A DNA stretch of 6,637 bases, from positions 1-6,637 of the forward strand of contig DENY01000110.1 of NCBI GenBank assembly GCA_002359825.1, read 5' to 3'. Below, in pieces: positions 3,801 through 6,637 of this stretch; the first letter of the stretch is position 1; every line of letters begins with the position of its first letter. Under the pieces are notes generated by a model. It made no database searches and was not told the origin of the DNA. It saw nothing but the letters and a program-made list of their open reading frames with translations. Source of the stretch: Bacteroidales bacterium UBA2632 (GTDB lineage Bacteria > Bacteroidota > Bacteroidia > Bacteroidales > Dysgonomonadaceae). The translations under genes were made by a program, and so were the position numbers.

Positions 3801-6245
3801 ATGCAGAAAAACTTGGTGATTGTGGAGTCCCCAGCCAAAGCTAAAACCATTGAGAAGTTCTTAGGAAAAGATTTTCATGTGATGTCTAGTTATGGACACA
3901 TCCGTGATTTGCAAAAGAAGGACTTTGGTGTTGACATTGATAACGGATTTACACCAATGTATGAAGTTCCGGCAGATAAGAAAAAGGTTGTTTCGGAATT
4001 AAAAGCTGCAGCAAAGAAAGCGGAAGTTGTATGGCTTGCTTCGGATGAGGACCGTGAGGGAGAGGCTATCTCGTGGCATTTGTATGAAGTGCTTGGACTG
4101 AACGATGAAAAAACAAGGCGTATTGTATTTCATGAAATTACAAAAACAGCCATTCTTGGTGCAATTGAAAACCCACGACCTATAGATATTAATTTGGTAG
4201 ATGCACAACAAGCACGTCGCGTGTTGGACCGTATTGTGGGGTTTCAGCTTTCTCCTGTTTTGTGGAGAAAAATTAAGCCTGCTCTTTCTGCAGGTCGCGT
4301 TCAATCGGTCGCGGTGAGGCTGATTGTTGAACGTGAACGAGAAATTAGAGAATTTAATTCTGAAGCTGCCTATCGAATTGTTGCTGTCTTCACCAAAGAG
4401 GAAGAAGGACAAACGTATGAATTGAAAGCAGAATACAACAAACGTTTAAAAACAAAAGAAGAAGCTTTGGCTTTGTTGGAGCAACTCAAAACATCTACTT
4501 TTGAAGTGGCTGATGTTACAATGCGTCCCACCAAGAAAACTCCAGCAGCTCCTTTCACAACCTCTACATTGCAGCAGGAAGCATCAAGAAAACTTGGTTT
4601 TTCTGTTGGACAAACCATGATGGTGGCACAAAGGCTGTATGAGTCGGGAAAGATAACATATATGCGTACAGACTCTGTTAATCTTTCAGGGTTGGCCATT
4701 AATGCAGCTAAAACTGAGATTGACTCGCATTATGGAGAGAATTATGTAAAAATAAGAAAGTACTCCACCAAATCAAAAGGCGCACAAGAGGCTCATGAGG
4801 CTATTCGCCCTACTTATATGAATGCGCATGAGGTAGGTGGTACGGCACAAGAGAAAAAGTTATATAGTCTTATCTGGAAAAGAGCTATTGCTTCTCAAAT
4901 GGCAGATGCTCAATTAGAAAGAACTACCGTTAATATCACTGCTTCAGAAGCTGAGGGGCGTTTTACTGCTACTGGAGAGGTCATCAAGTTTGATGGTTTC
5001 TTACGAGTATATTTGGAAGGTACAGATGACGATGAAGATACAGAAAAAGACTCAGGTTTGTTACCTCCTATCAAAAATGGAGAGATACTGACAATGCAAG
5101 AGACTACTGCCACTCAGCGTTTCACCCTAAAGCCACCTCGTTATACAGAAGCTGCTTTGGTTCGTAAAATGGAGGAGTTGGGAATTGGTCGTCCTTCAAC
5201 TTATGCTCCCACAATTTCTACTATCCAAAACCGTGGATACATTGAAAAAGGAAATGTGGAGGGTGTTGAAAGAATGTACAATGTACTTAAGCTGGCAAAC
5301 AATAAAATAAAAGACTCAGACAAAAAAGAGATTGCAGGTGCCGACAAAAATAAACTCATCCCAACAGATACAGGTATCGTTGTGAATGACTACTTAGTCG
5401 AAAATTTTGCATCCATCTTAGATTATAACTTTACAGCAAAGGTTGAAAAAAGCTTTGACAAAGTTGCAGAAGGCAAAGTCGAATGGAAAAAACTAATTGA
5501 GGAATTTTACAGTGTTTTTCACCCAAAGGTGGAAGCTGCTATCAATATGAAAACTGAGCATAGAGCCGGAGAGCGTGTTCTTGGAACTGATCCAAAAACG
5601 GGCCGACAGGTATCTGTTAAGATTGGGCGATATGGTCCACTTGCTCAGATAGGAGAGAAAGATGAAGAAGAGAAACCATTATTCTCATCACTTCAGAAAG
5701 ATCAATCTATTGAAACAATTACTTTCGAAGAGGTTATGAAGCTTTTTGAGTTACCTCGCTCGTTGGGTGAATATGAAGGAAAAATCATGACTGCTTCTGT
5801 GGGTCGCTTCGGTCCTTATATTAGGCACGATGGTAAATTCTATTCGTTACCAAAAGAGTTGGATCCTTATAAAGTTAATGATGATGAAGCAATATTGGTA
5901 ATCGAAGAGAAAAGAAAAAAGGACAAGGAGAAGATTATCCAAACTTTTGAAGAAGAACCTGGATTGATAGTTCAAAATGGCAGGTATGGTCCCTATATTT
6001 CTTTTGAGAAAAAGAACTACAAGATTCCAAAGACTGTGAAGCCTGAAGAGTTGACGCTTGAAGATGTAAGAAAAATAATAAGTGAGACTGAGCCTTCTAA
6101 ATCGAGGGCAAAAGCAAAAACTGAAAAGAAGTCAAAGGCTAAATCAACAAATACAAAGACAAAAGCTAAAACAACGAGTACAAAAGCTAAAGCAAAGACG
6201 ACTGCTAAGCCTAAAGCGACAGCAGCCAAAAAAGAAAAGAAGTAA
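3801..6245 (+). CDS. topA: DNA topoisomerase I (type IA), TopA
   Basis: TopA relaxes negative supercoils by cutting one DNA strand, holding the 5' end on a tyrosine and passing the other strand through. All core parts are present in 814 residues. The TOPRIM domain carries V-E-S-P-A-K (catalytic E9) and the metal-binding D-x-D-x-E at D82, D84 and E86. D-A-Q-Q-A-R-R-V-L-D-R (134-144) and S-A-G-R-V-Q-S-V (163-170) follow. The active-site motif is I-T-Y-M-R-T-D-S with Y287 and R289, and the G-R-P-S-T-Y-A-P block is at 463-470. The C-terminal part has three GRYGP/GRFGP repeats (near 609, 668 and 728) of the Toprim_C_Rpt type. There is no cysteine anywhere, so the zinc-ribbon repeats of E. coli TopA are absent. 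Residues 764-814 form a Lys/Ala/Thr tail likely to be disordered and DNA-binding. The ATG at 3801 gives the standard N-terminus; its own promoter and terminator flank the gene. Confidence 0.98.
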   Translation: MQKNLVIVESPAKAKTIEKFLGKDFHVMSSYGHIRDLQKKDFGVDIDNGFTPMYEVPADKKKVVSELKAAAKKAEVVWLASDEDREGEAISWHLYEVLGLNDEKTRRIVFHEITKTAILGAIENPRPIDINLVDAQQARRVLDRIVGFQLSPVLWRKIKPALSAGRVQSVAVRLIVEREREIREFNSEAAYRIVAVFTKEEEGQTYELKAEYNKRLKTKEEALALLEQLKTSTFEVADVTMRPTKKTPAAPFTTSTLQQEASRKLGFSVGQTMMVAQRLYESGKITYMRTDSVNLSGLAINAAKTEIDSHYGENYVKIRKYSTKSKGAQEAHEAIRPTYMNAHEVGGTAQEKKLYSLIWKRAIASQMADAQLERTTVNITASEAEGRFTATGEVIKFDGFLRVYLEGTDDDEDTEKDSGLLPPIKNGEILTMQETTATQRFTLKPPRYTEAALVRKMEELGIGRPSTYAPTISTIQNRGYIEKGNVEGVERMYNVLKLANNKIKDSDKKEIAGADKNKLIPTDTGIVVNDYLVENFASILDYNFTAKVEKSFDKVAEGKVEWKKLIEEFYSVFHPKVEAAINMKTEHRAGERVLGTDPKTGRQVSVKIGRYGPLAQIGEKDEEEKPLFSSLQKDQSIETITFEEVMKLFELPRSLGEYEGKIMTASVGRFGPYIRHDGKFYSLPKELDPYKVNDDEAILVIEEKRKKDKEKIIQTFEEEPGLIVQNGRYGPYISFEKKNYKIPKTVKPEELTLEDVRKIISETEPSKSRAKAKTEKKSKAKSTNTKTKAKTTSTKAKAKTTAKPKATAAKKEKK
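6159..6191 (+). repeat. 21-bp-period repeat in the topA tail
   Basis: The 12-mer acaaaagctaaa occurs at 6159-6170 and 6180-6191, exactly 21 bases (seven codons) apart, encoding T-K-A-K twice. The surrounding region (from about 6107) is a low-complexity Lys-Ala-Thr stretch, suggesting growth by short in-frame duplication. Confidence 0.6.
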
Positions 6246-6289
6246 GTAAACTTCCTCTTTCCTTGAAAAGTAGATTAATTAATAAGCAG

Positions 6290-6320
6290 AAGTTCAGAAG
6301 TATCAACCTCTGAACTTTTG
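6290..6320 (+). terminator. topA rho-independent terminator
   Basis: The arms aagttcaga (6290-6298) and tctgaactt (6309-6317) pair over nine bases around a 10-base loop and run into tttg-ttcattt. The hairpin starts 44 bases past the topA stop. The T-tract is short and interrupted, so strength is uncertain. Confidence 0.65.
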
Positions 6321-6386
6321 TTCATTTATGATGTTTAAGGAAAGTGCTCTCTAAAAAAATAAGCAAGTCAAAAGAGAAAATATAAT

Positions 6387-6637
6387 ATGAGACAGTTTTC
6401 AAATATTGGCAAAACCCTTGTTGTTGCCATCTTATGTGTTTTCAGTATAGCAATAGGTTTTGCTCAAGATCAAATCAGTGATATAGATATAGACATCGAT
6501 AATATTGTATTCGATAAGGGGCCATTTTATACCCAATTATGGTTTTGGGTTGTTATCGGGATGGTATTTCTTCTACTCCTGATCGCACTAATACGTGGCA
6601 ATGGTGGAAAGAAAGATGAGGGAAAACAGGTAGATAG
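6387..6637 (+). CDS. small membrane protein of unknown function (partial, runs off window)
   Basis: I do not recognise this gene. Eighty-three codons are visible from the ATG at 6387, with no stop before the window edge. Residues 9-26 form a hydrophobic segment after a short basic start (M-R-Q-F-S-N-I-G-K-T) and end G-F-A-Q-D, fitting a signal peptide cleaved after A26. An acidic stretch follows with the alternating I-D-I-D-I-D (33-38), then a second hydrophobic segment, about 50-69 (L-W-F-W-V-V-I-G-M-V-F-L-L-L-L-I-A-L-I), and a hydrophilic, Lys-rich part from residue 70. The likely topology is a single-span inner-membrane protein with a short periplasmic N-terminal part and a cytoplasmic C-terminus. 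The bases before the ATG (aaagagaaaatataat) are purine-rich but give no strong Shine-Dalgarno. The topA terminator lies between it and topA, suggesting a separate transcript; no clear -7 box was found. Confidence 0.7.
   Translation, partial: MRQFSNIGKTLVVAILCVFSIAIGFAQDQISDIDIDIDNIVFDKGPFYTQLWFWVVIGMVFLLLLIALIRGNGGKKDEGKQVD

Noticed and set aside
3999..4412. 137-residue minus-strand frame inside topA
   Set aside because: It overlaps strongly conserved TopA motifs, and its translation shows no recognisable domain; it is a shadow frame.
6017..6229. Minus-strand frame encoding a very hydrophobic 70-residue protein
   Set aside because: It is the antisense of the lysine-rich topA tail; AAA/AAG and GCN codons read backwards give Phe, Leu, Val and Ala. 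No start context or independent support.

Overview
The window looks like chromosomal DNA from a Bacteroidota member, most likely order Bacteroidales. It is AT-rich, two genes and one transposase carry the TAnnTTTG -7 promoter box of this phylum, the start codons lack clear Shine-Dalgarno sequences, one lipoprotein has the acidic S-D-D-D signal behind its lipid cysteine, and there is an NqrF (Na+-translocating NADH:quinone reductase) tail. No species can be named from the sequence alone.

The left half (1-2978, all genes on the minus strand) is damaged by insertion sequences. Positions 1-550 are the end of an IS66-family element, with the N-terminus of tnpC cut by the window edge and a complete tnpB. 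It sits inside a gene for a surface lipoprotein with a FAS1 (fasciclin) domain and stops it after 97 residues; the first bases of the element supply the stop codon. Positions 841-1109 are AT-rich and non-coding, followed by a long bidirectional terminator (1110-1159). Next is the last part of nqrF (1182-1292), cut by a complete IS1634-family element (about 1289-2978) with an 18-bp perfect terminal inverted repeat and one DDE transposase gene. The rest of nqrF is not on the far side of this element, so the junction is a rearrangement, a deletion or an assembly join rather than a simple insertion.

The right half (2979-6637, all genes on the plus strand) is ordinary housekeeping sequence: an orphan hairpin at the IS edge, an intact YigZ/IMPACT-family gene, topA (DNA topoisomerase I) with its own promoter and terminator, and the start of a small unrecognised membrane protein running off the window.

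The intact genes do not form an evident pathway. The yigZ and topA genes are 114 bp apart with a promoter between them. I do not see a new biological system here. The most informative points are the two IS-broken genes, the nqrF junction, the repeat and palindrome arrangement at the IS1634 ends, which overlaps the transposase promoter, and two -7 boxes that touch their start codons and so predict leaderless messages.
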